The translations under genes were made by a program, and so were the position numbers. From Pithys albifrons albifrons (lineage: Eukaryota; Chordata; Aves; Passeriformes; Thamnophilidae), in the NCBI RefSeq assembly GCF_047495875.1, contig NC_092461.1:62794299-62858298 (forward strand): 64,000 bases of DNA. The letters are read 5' to 3'. This document shows positions 13,601-27,000 of the stretch, in pieces. The notes under the pieces were generated by a model. That model did not search any database. It was not told the origin of the DNA and saw only the letters and a program-made list of their open reading frames with translations. Numbering within the stretch: the first letter of the stretch is position 1; each line of letters starts with the position of its first letter.

Positions 13601-14582
13601 CTGAAAGGTAGCTACCAGTATCTACTGGTATCTCTACTACATACTCTAAATTCCTTGCTCATCTTCTTCTGATGAGAAGCAACTGGTTTGCATTTACTAT
13701 CTCCTTTTCTGACCTGAGCTACTATTAAGATTCAAGAACTGATAGATGACTCTAGTCGGGACAAAGTTTCACTGCAAAAAAACCAGCTTTGCTTCATTTA
13801 TTTTGAGGAACACAGGAAATACTTTGCTGTCATGAACTACAGTTTCAGCTTCAACCAGTCATAGGCTTCTGGCAGAAGAGACACCACCTTCCCCCACTGT
13901 CCTGCAGTGAGTCTTTCCAGCATGTGCCCACACACACGCTCCTGGAGGTGCATGAGAGCCAGGTCAAAGATCTATCCAAGTACAAACTTTGCCAGCCAAA
14001 ACCATAACAGCAAACCAGAAACCAAGATTAGGTTTCAGATGGGTCAGCTTTATCTCCTGGGCTCCCCATGTTGACACATTGCTTCCAGTGTGGTCACAAT
14101 AAACAAGGAGAACCAGGGGCCACAACCCCAGCAGCCAGCACATGCAACATGATGCCCTTGCCCTGAACATGGGGGCATAGTGTTTTCCTGCATAAGTCAG
14201 CCTGTCAATCAAAAGGGCCACTCTCTAGACTACTTACTGCTTGTCCTGTTGTGAAGTCTCTGTCAGTCTCTGCTTCCATTCCTCAGGATCTCTCTCCATC
14301 TGGTGCACCACCCTTCTGTGAAGGCACAGCCAGACCCTGGCTGCCTAATGCTTGCGCACTCCCGAACAGCTCTGAGGCCTGGCTTTGGTTTTGGAACAAT
14401 CATGCTTTACTGTTTCTTACAGATGTTTATGAGGGCAGTGGCAGGGAAGTCTATCTCTTTCTAGGCTAATGAGTGCAGTTAGATTCTTCATTTGAGAACT
14501 TCTGAAAGGTCAAACCCAACCTTATTAGGAAAATTCTGGTGACTTGCAGAGAAACCAGCAATGAGAACAATGAACAATGACT
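10656..14582. other. Non-coding stretch, no gene seen
   Basis: The region is very AT-rich, especially 11.1-13.7 kb. The 114-codon open frame at 12176-12520 and the frames at 11473-11664 and 13964-14469 show no family resemblance that I can identify. No interspersed repeat could be named. Confidence 0.6.
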
Positions 14583-14668
14583 AAAAAAAAAAAACAGAAA
14601 TCCCAGGAAAAATTGAGGCACTTCCAGGGAATGGAATACAAGACCAAAAAAAAAAAAAAAAAAAAAAA
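14583..14668. repeat. Two long poly-A runs about 50 bases apart
   Basis: A run of 12 A (14583-14594) and a run of 23 A (14646-14668) bracket about 50 bases of mixed sequence. They may be retrotransposition tails or simple A-expansions. I could not identify an inserted element or a target-site duplication. The apparent minus-strand reading frames across this block, with long phenylalanine runs, are artefacts of the poly-A. Confidence 0.85.
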
Positions 14669-17600
14669 GAACCCTCCCTTCAACAAACCCAAACACAAGA
14701 TAGTATAAATCAAGGCACCTGAAATACATACAAGCCCAATACCCAAAATGCTTCTACAAAATTAAATGCAATCTTCTCTTCTCTAACACAGAACAGGTTA
14801 ATACAGTGGTAAAAACAGTGGACTCATTGTCTCAGTTAATTGAAAAGGATAGTGAATTTTAAATCATCAGTTTTTAGGCAACCAAGACTATGAAGGTCTG
14901 AGTAAGTTTAAATCAAAAGCTGACAACATTTGGGATCTTAAAAAATTACCTCACCGCTATTATTATGCAATAAATAAGTACTTGCAGTATCATGGTCCTC
15001 TAAATCTTACCTTTTTCTTACACAGGAAAGAAATATTATCATTATTTTTCCACTCTTCCTCAGTTCAGTCTTTTTTTTCTGTAATAAATAAACCAACAGA
15101 AAATTATAACAAATTCTAAACAATAAATCTAGTAATATTTTCAAAGAAAACCCCCCAAACAAATCATTTTATCTATACATGATTTCTAAGAATAAAGCCC
15201 AGCACAAGAAGAAAAACACTGCATAGAGGAATGTTTTTTGAGCTACCCCATAGGCGTCACTGGGACTATTGCCTCAAATTTCAACAGGGAATGGTTACAG
15301 CAAAATACATTGGTACTGTAACTTTCTCCATTTATCAACAATTCTCTTTCCTGCTAAGTATTTTCTTGAGAAGGTTATACTGATAGTATTCCTTATCTAC
15401 AGAGGGCAGTAGTTCTCTGAAGCTGCTTCTTCAGGTGCAAAGCAGAAATCTAGTAAGACTTATTTAGATTTCGGCCAGTAAGTTCAGTTAAGCCTCGTTC
15501 CTAATAAATCAAAATACAAACAAATGTAGTGTTAGGTTTTCAAGTTGGTAGTGGCTGTGAAAACCAACAGGTCTTTTGCGATTTCACCTTGAAAATTTAA
15601 GCCCAGAATCTAGACTGAACACTCTTAATGTTCAAAAATACACAGGTATAAATAATTGGACAAGCAAAAATTCACATTACTATTGTATTACCTTGTATGT
15701 GGTTTTGGCTCTCTTTAGTTGAAAGATTAGTCTGTCCAGCTTTTAATAATGTTTCTTTTTTGTTGGCTGGTTTCCAATTTTTTTAAGCAGGGTACTAATA
15801 GCTAGTATAATCAGACTGAAGGGTTTCTTCGACATTGTCCCTAGCTACTATTGAACCTTTTTGCTCACCATTAATGTCACATAAATATATGGACAACTAA
15901 TGAAGACTTGCCTTTCTCTCTGGATACCCTCAGCACTCATGGGCATGTATATTGCTTGGGCCAAGAGGTTAGGAATTAAAAAAAGCACTTTCATAGTCAA
16001 TCACCCTCAACACAACTTATCTGTCCCAATGGCCATGTAAACTCTCCTTTGACCACATCATAGGAACCAGCAACACTCTGCTGACCTTCTGAGTGCAATA
16101 ACTCTTGGGTGACCAGCGCTAGGGATGGGTGAGTGCACCAGGCCACTTCCCACAGGAGCTGGTTGAATGAACAGTAGTGTTAGAACAATATTTTTTCCCA
16201 CAGCATAATGTGTGATATAGTGAAAGGCCACAAAATCATAGGTGACACACTTTTTCCACTTACTATATTAGCCAGACCAAATCTTAAGCACATGATGCAA
16301 TGAAAGATTAGACATCAGACACAATACAAGAGGATGTGAGGGAAAGATAGCCATGCAAACACTAGAAGATGATGAACCACACTATTTCCTCAGTTTTGAA
16401 AGTTAAATAAAGTCTTACTCTGTTTTATTACCGTTCTTTGTTGTAGTTACATGGAAGGGTGGGCTGTAATGCACAAGGCCAAATTTTTAGCTTCAGTAGT
16501 GAGTGCAAATCCCCCCAAAAGGGTGACTGCATATAAGAACCAAAAGATGAACTGAATTGCTATTAAAAGGAGCACTTTTTCCTATTAATGTTGTTGTTAT
16601 GGGAAATGAATTGGGCAAAGAACTTTTGGAAGGAAAGAGTTTTCTACTGGCCAAGTATGTAACAGTAGAGAAAACAAAGAAAACAAATTATCAAGCTGAA
16701 ACTAAGCTAATAAAAAAACAATGGTTAGAACAGTGAATTAAACAGAGGGAAGATGCTTAAAATCAACCCTCACAACATCCATGTTCACAGTAAGCAAGTT
16801 GACTGCATGTGGACAAAAAAAGTTCTTTTTTTTCTTTACTTTTAAAAATATGACTCTCACTGCGAGAGAGACATGATTTTTAAATTTTTCTTTCTTACCC
16901 ACTACTGCATTGAAGATGCCAATTTCAAGTAGAAGTGATAAGACAAAATCAAGAATCACCTAATTGCACCAGCTGGAATGAAACACTGACATTATGAATC
17001 TCTTTACCTACACACACAAAAGAGTAAGAATATCAGATGATGAAGCAGAGTGATGATGAAATAAGCCCTTGAATTATATACCGGAGAAGAGTCCAACAGC
17101 ACCGGAATCAACAGAAATCTTTCAATTTACCTTAGCAGGCACTGAATAAGTCCATGCAGAGCAGAGAAATACACATGGGAGGTGGTAGCTACCATTGCCA
17201 AAGTTTCCAGATTCCTGTTTTCCACATTCATGAGCATATGAAAATATAATACTTTCCAGTAGGTGCACAGAAGGGGTTGTTATGACTTAACTTTAGAGAG
17301 GATGGTATGCTATAATTTTATTCTATGGAAAAACAAACTGTTCCTTTCTTTAAATGCTGCTATCTTTAAAGGAATTGCAGTAGAATTTTAGTTTTTCTTC
17401 TTCAGGTTTCTGTACACAATTTACTACCAAAATTCTGAATACAGACTTAGGAACCTTGCCACAACACATTTCCACCCTGTGTTACAGATGGAGACTTCAC
17501 AGCATCCCAGGATCAGAAAGGCCTACAGCATGCTGTAATGTAAAATTAGTATTTTTTGTTTCTGCCTTTGAACAGCAGGAGTTTAGATACTGCTGGATGG

Positions 17601-19177
17601 CATATTGTTTGGGACTTTGAGGAAGTGTAGGTCTATATGTGACACCAAGAAATCATCTCTGTGTAACAATAGTAACCAATAAAATATAGGAGGGGTTACT
17701 GTGTCCAGGACATTTTTCATACCTGGGACATCTTGTTGATAAATGCTTTCCAAATCATTCCAGAAGTGGCAATACATGGCTGCTACCATCTCCTGGGGTT
17801 CCAATGATCTTATTTCACAAAAGAAACATTGTCACAAAGCCTCCAAGGAAAACCTGAGGGACTGCAGGAAGTGTTGTGTGTCATTCACTTCATCTCAGAC
17901 AGACTTAAATTTATCTGCTCAGTTTCATGCCAGAAGGGAGGTCTTTCAGAAAACAGGAAAATACTAGACCCACATCTTTCTACAGACAGCCAGAGACATG
18001 TTCATTAGTTCCTCGGACAAATGATGTATAAAGACTGTCCTTAACGCAGCAGCTTCCAATTTCACTCAGGAGCAACTTTATTCCAGTGGAGAACTCAAGT
18101 GATTTCTGCATGCATAAAGTGCTTTTGCATTTCTGGGGTTTAAATATTCTATACACAAGTTAGAAGTGCAGATGATTGCAGTTGCAATTCACTGAAAACA
18201 GAATGACCCAGAAAACACTTGGGTGGCTGACTTCACAGTTTCAATAAATGGATGGGAGAATCCAATTCCAGTTAGCCAATAATTTTTTTGCTGGACCATC
18301 TGTAAGAATGACCGCAGAGTAGTCTGAGCAACTACAATTTATGCAAGCATTCAACTCTCCTCTGGCTTCAGCTTTCTCATTGCCTTCAGTAGGCACTGTA
18401 TAAAGTATTTCTAGATAAGGATATAATCCTGGTGTTTTCCAGAACTACAGTTCTAATATTGACATATAAGGGACCTTCAGCAATCACAGAGCTCTCCCAC
18501 TGCCTGACACTGCTCTCATGCCATCTAGCCTTGCTCATAATACATTCAGAACGCAGAGTAGTACAAGGGCACCAAACATTAGCAACTTATGAACGTTACT
18601 GCCTTTTCCACTCATTCAGCAGGAATGCCGTAACAATGGAAACACTGACTGTTAAAAAAAGCAATTGAGCAGCCTGTGCAGATCAATACATCTATTTCTA
18701 TATGCAAAACAGCAACAGTTATAACTAATCTCATACACTTCTAGATATTCATAACTCAGTAGGATTATTTTAATAGACTAATTTATAAAGGGCTTCAATC
18801 ATTTACTGCTAAAGATTACTTGCTATTAATACACTGGACATGCAAGGGGCAATTTAGCATCAGTCCTAAAATGATCCCTGACCCCCCCATTTCTCAATGA
18901 GAAGATGCAGAAGAAAACTTGCTGTCACCATTTTGAAGAGCAAATACTGCTTTTAACAGTCATTAGCAAACCCTTTAAACTAAATTGAACTATATACATA
19001 GTTTTTTTCCTGAGACAATAGACTCTGCTAATTTAATTTTTCATCATGGTTTTGGTGGATACAACTAAAAACCATTGTAGTAGTTGATCGTTCATTTGGA
19101 AAAATGCGTTAGCCTAACAGGAATCTACTTTGCTACATTTTGGAAAAACACTGCCTAGAGGATTCAAGTCTTCTTCC
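14669..19177. other. Non-coding stretch, no gene seen
   Basis: No gene, RNA or nameable repeat is apparent. The open frames at 16738-16959, 17583-17967 and 18432-18668 are short and unremarkable. The 18-base word at 15147-15164 (four A, six C, then AAACAAAT) recurs exactly at 32688-32705 and is discussed as a finding. Confidence 0.6.
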
Positions 19178-19217
19178 CAGTGCTTTAAGGTTCCTTCCAA
19201 CCCAAACCATTCTATGA
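19178..19217 (+). mobile_element. CR1 3' tail remnant
   Basis: About 40 bases match the extreme 3' end of CR1: 'ctttaaggttccttccaac' followed by 'ccaaaccattctatgat'. Only the terminal part is recognisable. Sequence back to about 19150 may be decayed CR1, but I cannot support it. The copy is in plus orientation. Confidence 0.85.
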
Positions 19218-19963
19218 TAAATTTTATTTGGCAAGTGTACTAATATTGAACAGAAAGATAGTCTGGGGGGATATTCCCATTATCATTATTCCAGTGGCAT
19301 CAGCCACTGAGGAAAATGGAAGCAAACATGTCTCATCTTGAAAACACCACAGAGGCAGTAAAATCTCCTTCAAACAGATGGAACCTGACAGGTCCTTTTC
19401 CCTCAAAAGCAGCTTCTATACAATAGTTTAATAATAATGTAATAATTTCTCAGGATGTAAGCTATTCCCAAGTTTCTGGTACACAATCAGGAGAGGAATA
19501 CTAATAATTTGCATTCAAAAGGATGTCTATCACAGCTTAGGTATTTGGAAGGCACAAAATAGACTTATAATGTTAACTGATACTCAAAATACATGAAGGG
19601 GGAAGTGGAACAGGACATTCTTTAGATATGACTTGATCAGAGTTATGTGTGTGTTTTCTTAGTTGATAAAATATCAGCATCTTCTCCTGCCTTATTCTTC
19701 TGGCAGATTTTTCAGCAGCCAAATACAGCCTTTTGTTTAGCAAGAAACACAAACTACTGACAAGGTTGCTTCAGACAGAAAAATAACTCAAGATTTTAAT
19801 AAAGTAGACTTTTCCTAAATTTCAGCACTTAAAGTAACAAAATCAGTGTGATTTGAAACCTGACACTCCTTATCGCCTTCTGAACATAAAGAACAAGGTC
19901 ACTACAATCAATGAGTCAAAAAGCAAGATGACCTTTATTTAAATATTTAAGGAGCAATTTAGG

Positions 19964-20000
19964 AAAGGAAAACAGGAAGGCAAGGAAGGAGGGAAGGAAT
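19964..20000. repeat. GGAA-rich degenerate microsatellite
   Basis: The sequence is a loose series of GGAA/GGAAGG units (aggaaggcaaggaaggaggg and flanks). GGAA is the core of ETS-family transcription factor sites, so such repeats can bind those factors, but nothing here shows that it does. Confidence 0.7.
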
Positions 20001-20145
20001 CCTACTTGTACTGGAAATTTGCCTTTCTGATTTGGAGAAAGCACAATTTTACCAGAAAAAGACAGAAAGAAAAATAATTATAAGTATATAACATCTTTTA
20101 TGTTAGCTTGTTAATGTCCATGATTTTTGAAATTTTTATTAGCTA

Positions 20146-20160
20146 TTTTTTTTTTTTTTT
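20146..20160. repeat. Poly-T run (15)
   Basis: Fifteen consecutive T. It could be the reverse-strand tail of an old retrotransposed copy or a simple expansion. No element could be identified next to it. Confidence 0.9.
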
Positions 20161-23100
20161 GAGAAATGTGGAGCCATTCCAGAGACACAACTGAGCTCTG
20201 GCTTCTGTTAAGGGTTGCAGCACCATTGAAGTTTGAAATAATTTAAGCAGTTCTGTTGTGCTTTCAATTCCACTCACCTTCTTTTTTTTTCCAGTGGATT
20301 GAAATGTGACCAAAAAGCAGCATGACTGTGAATGGAAAAGATAATTCTCATACAACATTCTTCTCAGTGCTTTGGGGAAAACACACACACACAAACACAT
20401 TTGTTCATGTCTGATTCAAGATGTGGGGAAAAAAAAGGCAAATCTATGAGGGTTTTTTTCTGAAATTTGAAACAGACTTTAAAACTCTCCAATGATTTGT
20501 TTTGTTAAGACTAATTAAGACTTCTGCTTTATGTTGCCACAATAGACACTGAACATTTGCAATGTATTTACTGAGGTTTAAGGAATTATGTGATTAATTT
20601 GTATCTATTACACCATTATCCTTAAGCAATACTGTTTTAGTAATCAGCATGAGCATATTTTTAAAAGTCAAAGAGGTGACTTATCAGTCTAACCAGATAT
20701 TTTGCATTCTCAGAACATTACATAATATTGAGCACTAGCAAAATTTGTTTCTCAGGAAAAACTTCATCTTTTCCTGAAATCTTATACTGCTATATTGGCA
20801 GAGCTGAACTAAAGATAGATGCATGGATTGGTTGGGAGCTATAATTTGCACTGCCTCTCTCCTATTCATGTAATTTGGATATATTTTGTTGCTCTTATAA
20901 TGAACTTAAAAATGAAAATTCCTCAAGTAAAGTAACTCCAAAAAGGTGAAAGTTACACTACTTATTCTAACACTAGGGATACAGGTACTAAGAACAGATT
21001 TTTTTTGTTGTGCCTCCCATACACACAAACACACACAATAAAAAACATTCACTTCCCTTATTAAAACATAATGGTAGAACTAGTTCTTACTAGGACTGTT
21101 TTTTTCATGTCTAAATTAGATTAGATACAAACTTCAGCAACATTAACTCTCTTCTTCCAAGGAAGAGGCTTTCTTAAGATCTACGTATCTTTTGAGTTTC
21201 TCCAGCAATATGAAGAACTGTGAAAGCTCTGAGCTGTAAAAGCTATTTTTGACCTTAAAAGCTCAAGCCTACTTTCTTTCATTCAGCTTTTCTATTGTAC
21301 ATTGTTAACTTTTTCTGAAGTCTTAAAGCTGGAAAATTGGTACTAGCATCCTTCCCTTAATATCATGGTACACAGGATAGGACAGCATCAATTCACCAGT
21401 AAAACTCAAGGCCAGATTTTGAAAATCCATATCCTTAATAAATAATAAAGTAGCTCTTCCATTTTATATATCCTTATCTCTGGACAAGGTTATTAACCCT
21501 CTAACATAGACAGCAGAATAGGAGGTATGTCCTGATGGGAATGCTCTCCAGTGCTTCTTGTTCACAGCCTGGCATATAAACTACCATTTAAAAATGGCTA
21601 CTTCAATATGCAGAGTAGCTGAGGAGATGCCATGGAGTCCATCCATCTTTATTTGCAATGTGACTTCTAATTTCCACGAGATTAATAGAGCAATGGAGCT
21701 GAAAGGAGTGATTCTGAAATCTTCCCAAGGCACCAGAATTCATGGATCAGTGCAGAATAAAGATTCCAGCTGACGCTTCAAGCTGGAAGTGAAGAGTCAG
21801 AGACTGTATTTCAGAGTCATCATCTTGCTAGCAAAGAGTAGACCTACCCAGCTAGTGAGAAGGAAACCTTTGCCTTGTCAGAGCTTGAGTGTCAAAATTA
21901 TCCTGATCAGGAACAGACAACTCATTCTCTTCATGAGGTTATAGGACCATCGTATGGTCAAAGCTCTTGCACTGGAAAGAACACTGCTAAAGAAATTAGA
22001 AGCATCTTCTAAATGAGAGTGGTCACACACCTCTTTGACAGGAGGAGTAACTTTACCACACAGCTGCAAAGCTTGTGTGGGTCCAATGTCACATTTATTT
22101 CAGGAATGCTGAGCCAGTTTCAACACATCTGTACAAGCAGGTTTGCACTGACTAAGAAAGTCAATAAATGCCATTGTAGAAAAGCTGTGAGTTTCAAAGA
22201 CATTTACAAATTTGTGATGATGACTGCTATTCCTTATGGGTTAACTACAACATGTTACAAAATGATGGATAGTGAAGAAGGGCAGATAAAAACTGAATCA
22301 GATTATGCTTACTAGCAACTCAATTCAGTCAAAAGGTCAAAAATAGTAGGGCAGTAACCAGGTTTTAAGCACTAAATGTTACTGAAGTTTAGGTTATTTT
22401 GAGTCTTTTCAATGCTAAACCTCATAAAAAAGTATCAGACGTAAGTACTCCCCTTTACCGCAACCCTATACAAACCCATAGAAGTCCCTTTTTCTTTATT
22501 TTTTCACACTGTGAAACTCTGATGAAGGTAGTTTGTAAGTGGACTGACCTTCAGGAAACATGTATTCCACTCTAAATATTCAAGAACTGGATGAATGGTG
22601 CATGTGGTCACATCACTTTCATAATGGATGAGTCAACAGTGATCTTTCACATGACAAACAATCTTCTTAATAAGAATGGGTTTCAGATATTTTGCCTCAA
22701 ACTTATGACAGGAGAAATTGAAATTGTGTTTCCCAGAATACTACTAGAGATTAATGAAATTACATGTTCCTAATCAAATGACTGGCATTGTATCAAATTG
22801 AATGTTCAGTGCCATTCACAAAGTAGTTAAGGTCAGATAACAGGAAGTTTTTCATATAGAAAACTACCCCAAATATTCTCTAAACTAGGGTGGCTTTGGA
22901 CTTTGCATGTTTTAAGTTAATAAATTTCAGCTTTGTTGCCTAACTCTATCTGGCAACAAACAGAATTTTAAAATAACTTCATAAGGATAATACAAGCATC
23001 AATAGGATAGGCATGTTGGACTAAAATTAGATTCTTTTAATCACCATTTCTAAAGTTACAGAGACATATAAGGACCATCACTATTGAGAATGGAAAAGTC

Positions 23101-23769
23101 ATGTGAAGAACTTCAAGTAACATAAGGATGACAGAAGGCAGCCGAAGAGCACCAAGATACTCAGAAGAAATGACATCACTATTATCGCTTATGATAAGGG
23201 CTCCAGACCATGGGCTGCAGTTGTTTGAAATTGATCTATTTCAGGCCTCACAAAGTTCATTTAAAGTCCTCCCAAACTTATGCAAAAGGCAATAAAAATC
23301 TGTAACTGAAAATAAAGCCTAAATTTAAAATAAAAATTGTGTACAATTTTAGCTTGTATGTTTTAAGTAGTCTTCAACAATGGACTCTAGAGCAAACCCC
23401 TGAATTTGAAAGACACTCTTTTAAGGAGATCTTCTTAAAGATGTCCAATGTGACAGATCTGGGCAAAAACAGGAAGAGGAGCATCACATGTGAATGTATT
23501 TTGGAGAAATATTTTCCTGCAGCAACCTATGACTGGAAGAGCTATTTAAAGGTGAGTTAAGAACAAGTGCATACAGCACAAACAAACTGCAAGCTGGAAT
23601 GGTGGACTGCTTTAATATACTGGTTTTTATAAATATCCAGTTTTCTCACAGACATTGAGAACTCAGGATGAAAATCAAGAATAGAATTTAATTTAAAGTA
23701 AAATAATGAAAACAACTTGAGGATAAGTGTTTTAATCAAGATAAACAACTATCAATAAGTTTGAGAATG

Positions 23770-24085
23770 ACACGCTAGATTGGGGGTAGCAGTGGATCTC
23801 CTCAAGATGGGGCTGCTAGTCAGAAGAACTTAAGTGGGCTGGAGCAATGGGCCATCAGGAACCTAATGGAATTCAGTAAGAATAGATGCTAAGTCCCATT
23901 GCTCAGAGCTTATTAGATGGCATCTCCAGTATTGTGCTCAATTTTGGGGCCTACAGTACAAAACCAGAAATGACAAAGTGGAACAAGTTCAGTGGAGGGC
24001 TACCAAGATATTTTAGGGATGGAGTATTTGCCCTGCAGTGATAACAACCTGGGGTTGTTCCTCCTGGAGATGAGTCAGACTTTCC
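23770..24085 (+). mobile_element. CR1 fragment, internally deleted and decayed
   Basis: A plus-strand CR1 ORF2 fragment. Recognisable pieces are 'ctggagcaatgggcc' with 'aggaacctaatggaattca' (23839-23878), which corresponds to the segment coding the RT tail before the LHVG motif, and then 'gtattgtgctcaattttggg' and 'ggagggctaccaagat' (about 23930-24011), which corresponds to the segment after it. The stretch between them in a normal CR1 (the DKKL and REVILP region) is missing or unrecognisable, so the copy carries an internal deletion near 23880-23900. It loses similarity beyond about 24085, and no 3' tail is present. It is older than the copy at 7780, judged by its divergence from the usual CR1 phrases. 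Confidence 0.8.
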
Positions 24086-27000
24086 CGGCACTACAGCTCT
24101 CACACTGTCACTGCACATTGTTGTGTGTCTCATAACAAAGCTACACGAAGCATAATTTGATGTGACGTAGCAAATGGAGACATCCCACGCTGCAGAACTC
24201 TGCAATGGTTACTACTGGGACTGAGAGCAAGAAACAGGTTCAGACCTAGCTCTTCTCCTCTCAAGAGTGTGGTAACTGAAGAACATGACAGCCTTTCCAC
24301 TAAGAGTAGAAGTGTCCTGAGGACATAGTTCTGGCTGTCTCTGTAACTTTTTAACAGGGAAATGGGTGAAGGATTTTGGAGCAAGTATTTTGGAATAGCC
24401 AAGAGCATTCTGCTTCCCTCTGTGCATGTTACAGCAGGTACAAAAGACCCAGACACAGATGGAAAATATGGCAATATTTCTAGATTTTTACAGAAGCAGT
24501 GCACTCAATAAACTGCAAGTGCAGCAATTCTTTCTTTGCATTTGTTTTTAATGCCAATAAAGATGACGCTTGGAAGGAGCCCATTAACCAAACTGAGATT
24601 TTTCCCTGAGATTTGTTAATTTCTAGCAAGAGGACTGGCAAAACAGAGCTGGAGACACGAGAGCGGAAGGCTTGACATTACCTATCATTGCCACAAGCTA
24701 TTAATTTCTCTCTGAAAATACAACAATTTTGATTTGGGACAGATGAACATCCACAGCAGGGAAAGTACATGTGAGTTGTGGAAAGTCTTTCTGGTTAAGC
24801 TGGAAAGGCTGCAGCCAAGCTATTTTCCACTCAACCTTCATCAAGGAAGAGGTCAAAAAAGGCCAACGTGTTTAAGCATGGGACAGGATAAAACAGAACA
24901 AAAAACTTCCTATGAAACAGATTAAGTTCACATTCTTTTAGCCTTCATTAAAACTATTTCACATCACTCCACACTTTCATTTAAAGCAGTTTCCTGACAG
25001 CATTGAAGATCTTAAAATACCTTTTTATCAAAAGATGAAAGTGGAAATGGAAAACAGTTTGTGTATTGTTTACAAAATGGGGGAAAATATGAAGGACATA
25101 TAAGAAAAAGCAAAAAGGAAATAATGACTTCAGTCTTTGCAAATTATTTAATTGGTGCTGCACAAGGTAATCATTCGACCTGTGTGCTTCCATGTACATG
25201 TGCATGTACTCTAAGCTGAATGGTTCTCAGGGCATGTGTGGCATTACCAAAGTGGAAAATTTTTGTTTTACGTGAGGCTTCTAAGGAAAAGCAAATTTCT
25301 TCCAGCACTAAAAAAAGGTAAGATGGAAAATAAGGTCTACAGGTATGGCATTTCCAAACTTCTTGGAAAATAGATCAGCTCTGCTTTGACACTATCACCT
25401 CCTCATGTCCATTAGAGCACAACGATAGATATTGGACAATAGAATATAATACAACAACCAAGGATTCTTCCACATCACAAAAAAGGAGGAATACACAAAG
25501 TACACGATACCCTGACACTACAAATGCAATACAGCTGCCAGAAAGAGTAGTGAATTCTCCAGTGAATACAAGGTAGACAGGGTTCCTCAAAATGGACAAT
25601 GTCAAGATATGATTGCATAATGTCACTTGTACAAGACAGCACAGACATTAGTTCTACTTAGCCCTGTTCTTCTTTTGCCTGACTTTTGCAGACCATCCTG
25701 GCAACTACTATTCAGTCTAAAGGATTTACGGGATTTGGTAGACGTCTTTATTATGTTATGGTGATCCCTGACTACGTATATCTCAAAGTCTCTTCATTTT
25801 ACCCTTCCTCACTTCAGAGAATCTCTGCCTTAGAGGAAGTCTCCATACCAGGCAGAAGAAAATCAAAAAACAAACTCAGTGGCCTTTTGCACTTAGGACT
25901 TGAGTTGCAGAGCGGTAGAGCACAGGAAGCCTTTCTCCATGAGTCTTTATACTAGCAATGGACTGAAGTTTAGAGTGAGATAAGAAATACCAACCCTCTA
26001 CAGATACAGTGATAAAAGAAAGTACTGGAATGCCTGACAGATACACTTCTGTCAATTTCAGAACATTTTTATTGGTCTAACTATGATACCTAAATCCTTC
26101 CACCTCCTGGTGGCCAAGCAGGTAGTCTTACAGTCTCAGTTCATAAACTGGCTAAAGATGTAAAATAGCTAACAACATGGTAAACTCACACATGCTTTAC
26201 TAAAGACACATTCAACAATTCAGGAATTATACCTAAAATAAAATAGTGGTGAATAACACCAAGGGAAACTTTGCTAAATGTTGCTACAAAGATTGGATTA
26301 ATGCATACGTGTTTATTGTTACAAAGGTACTAGGACCTAAATATTATTCTGAAATCTACTATTATTAGTGGTTTTTAAGTTCATGGAAAAACGTGATAGT
26401 TAAAAGCTAACCTGTGCTGATTATCTGGAAGATGTTCAGTTTATTATTGCATTACTGTTATCTAATTTGTGACTGGTATGCGCTTAGGCAGCCAAGTCAG
26501 TGGGAGATAATCTGTGAAAGATTTAGCATAGGTAAATCCAGAAGCATGGGTCCTGAATATTTTACATTTCTGTCTTTCTTCCATTCTTTGTCCAACATCA
26601 TATTCCTCTAAGATCATCCATTATTCGTCACTACACCTTTACCGCTTGTAGGCACCAACATCTCTGATCCTCCTAAGCTTTATCTGCCTCACAGGCCTTT
26701 GATACTCTGTAAGTAACAACACTACACATTTTCCCATAAATTATATAATCTACAAAGCAGAGGCTAAGCTTTTTTTTTGATCAGCATAACCCAGCAGTAA
26801 AATAGGTGACACGGGAGGAGTACAGAGTTCCATTTCTACAGTCAATACCATGATTACATTTAAATCCAAGCATCTTAGTCTCTTTAGGTGAATTATATCT
26901 CCTGCTGTTCAAATGAAAGACTGCTTCATGCGTTCTTCTGTGGAGAGTACAGGAGATACCTTAAAGAGCTATGCAGGAATTACATCACAGCTGTTCAAAT

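Larger units (their letters stand above)
19218..23769. other. Non-coding stretch with simple repeats and one weak exon candidate
   Basis: The stretch holds a GGAA-rich patch (19964-20000), a 15-base T run (20146-20160), a short CA repeat (about 20380-20393) and a second CA-rich patch near 21020-21040. An open frame ending in a consensus-like splice donor (AAAG|GTGAGT, exon end at 23551) is listed as a finding. The frames at 21558-21773, 21878-22315 and 22591-22773 show nothing familiar. Confidence 0.55.

Noticed and set aside
14466..14746. Minus-strand frames with long phenylalanine runs
   Set aside because: Produced by the poly-A runs at 14583-14594 and 14646-14668.
24130..24504. 124-codon minus-strand open frame
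   Set aside because: Begins just downstream of a decayed CR1 fragment, shows no family resemblance and overlaps another open frame on the same strand.
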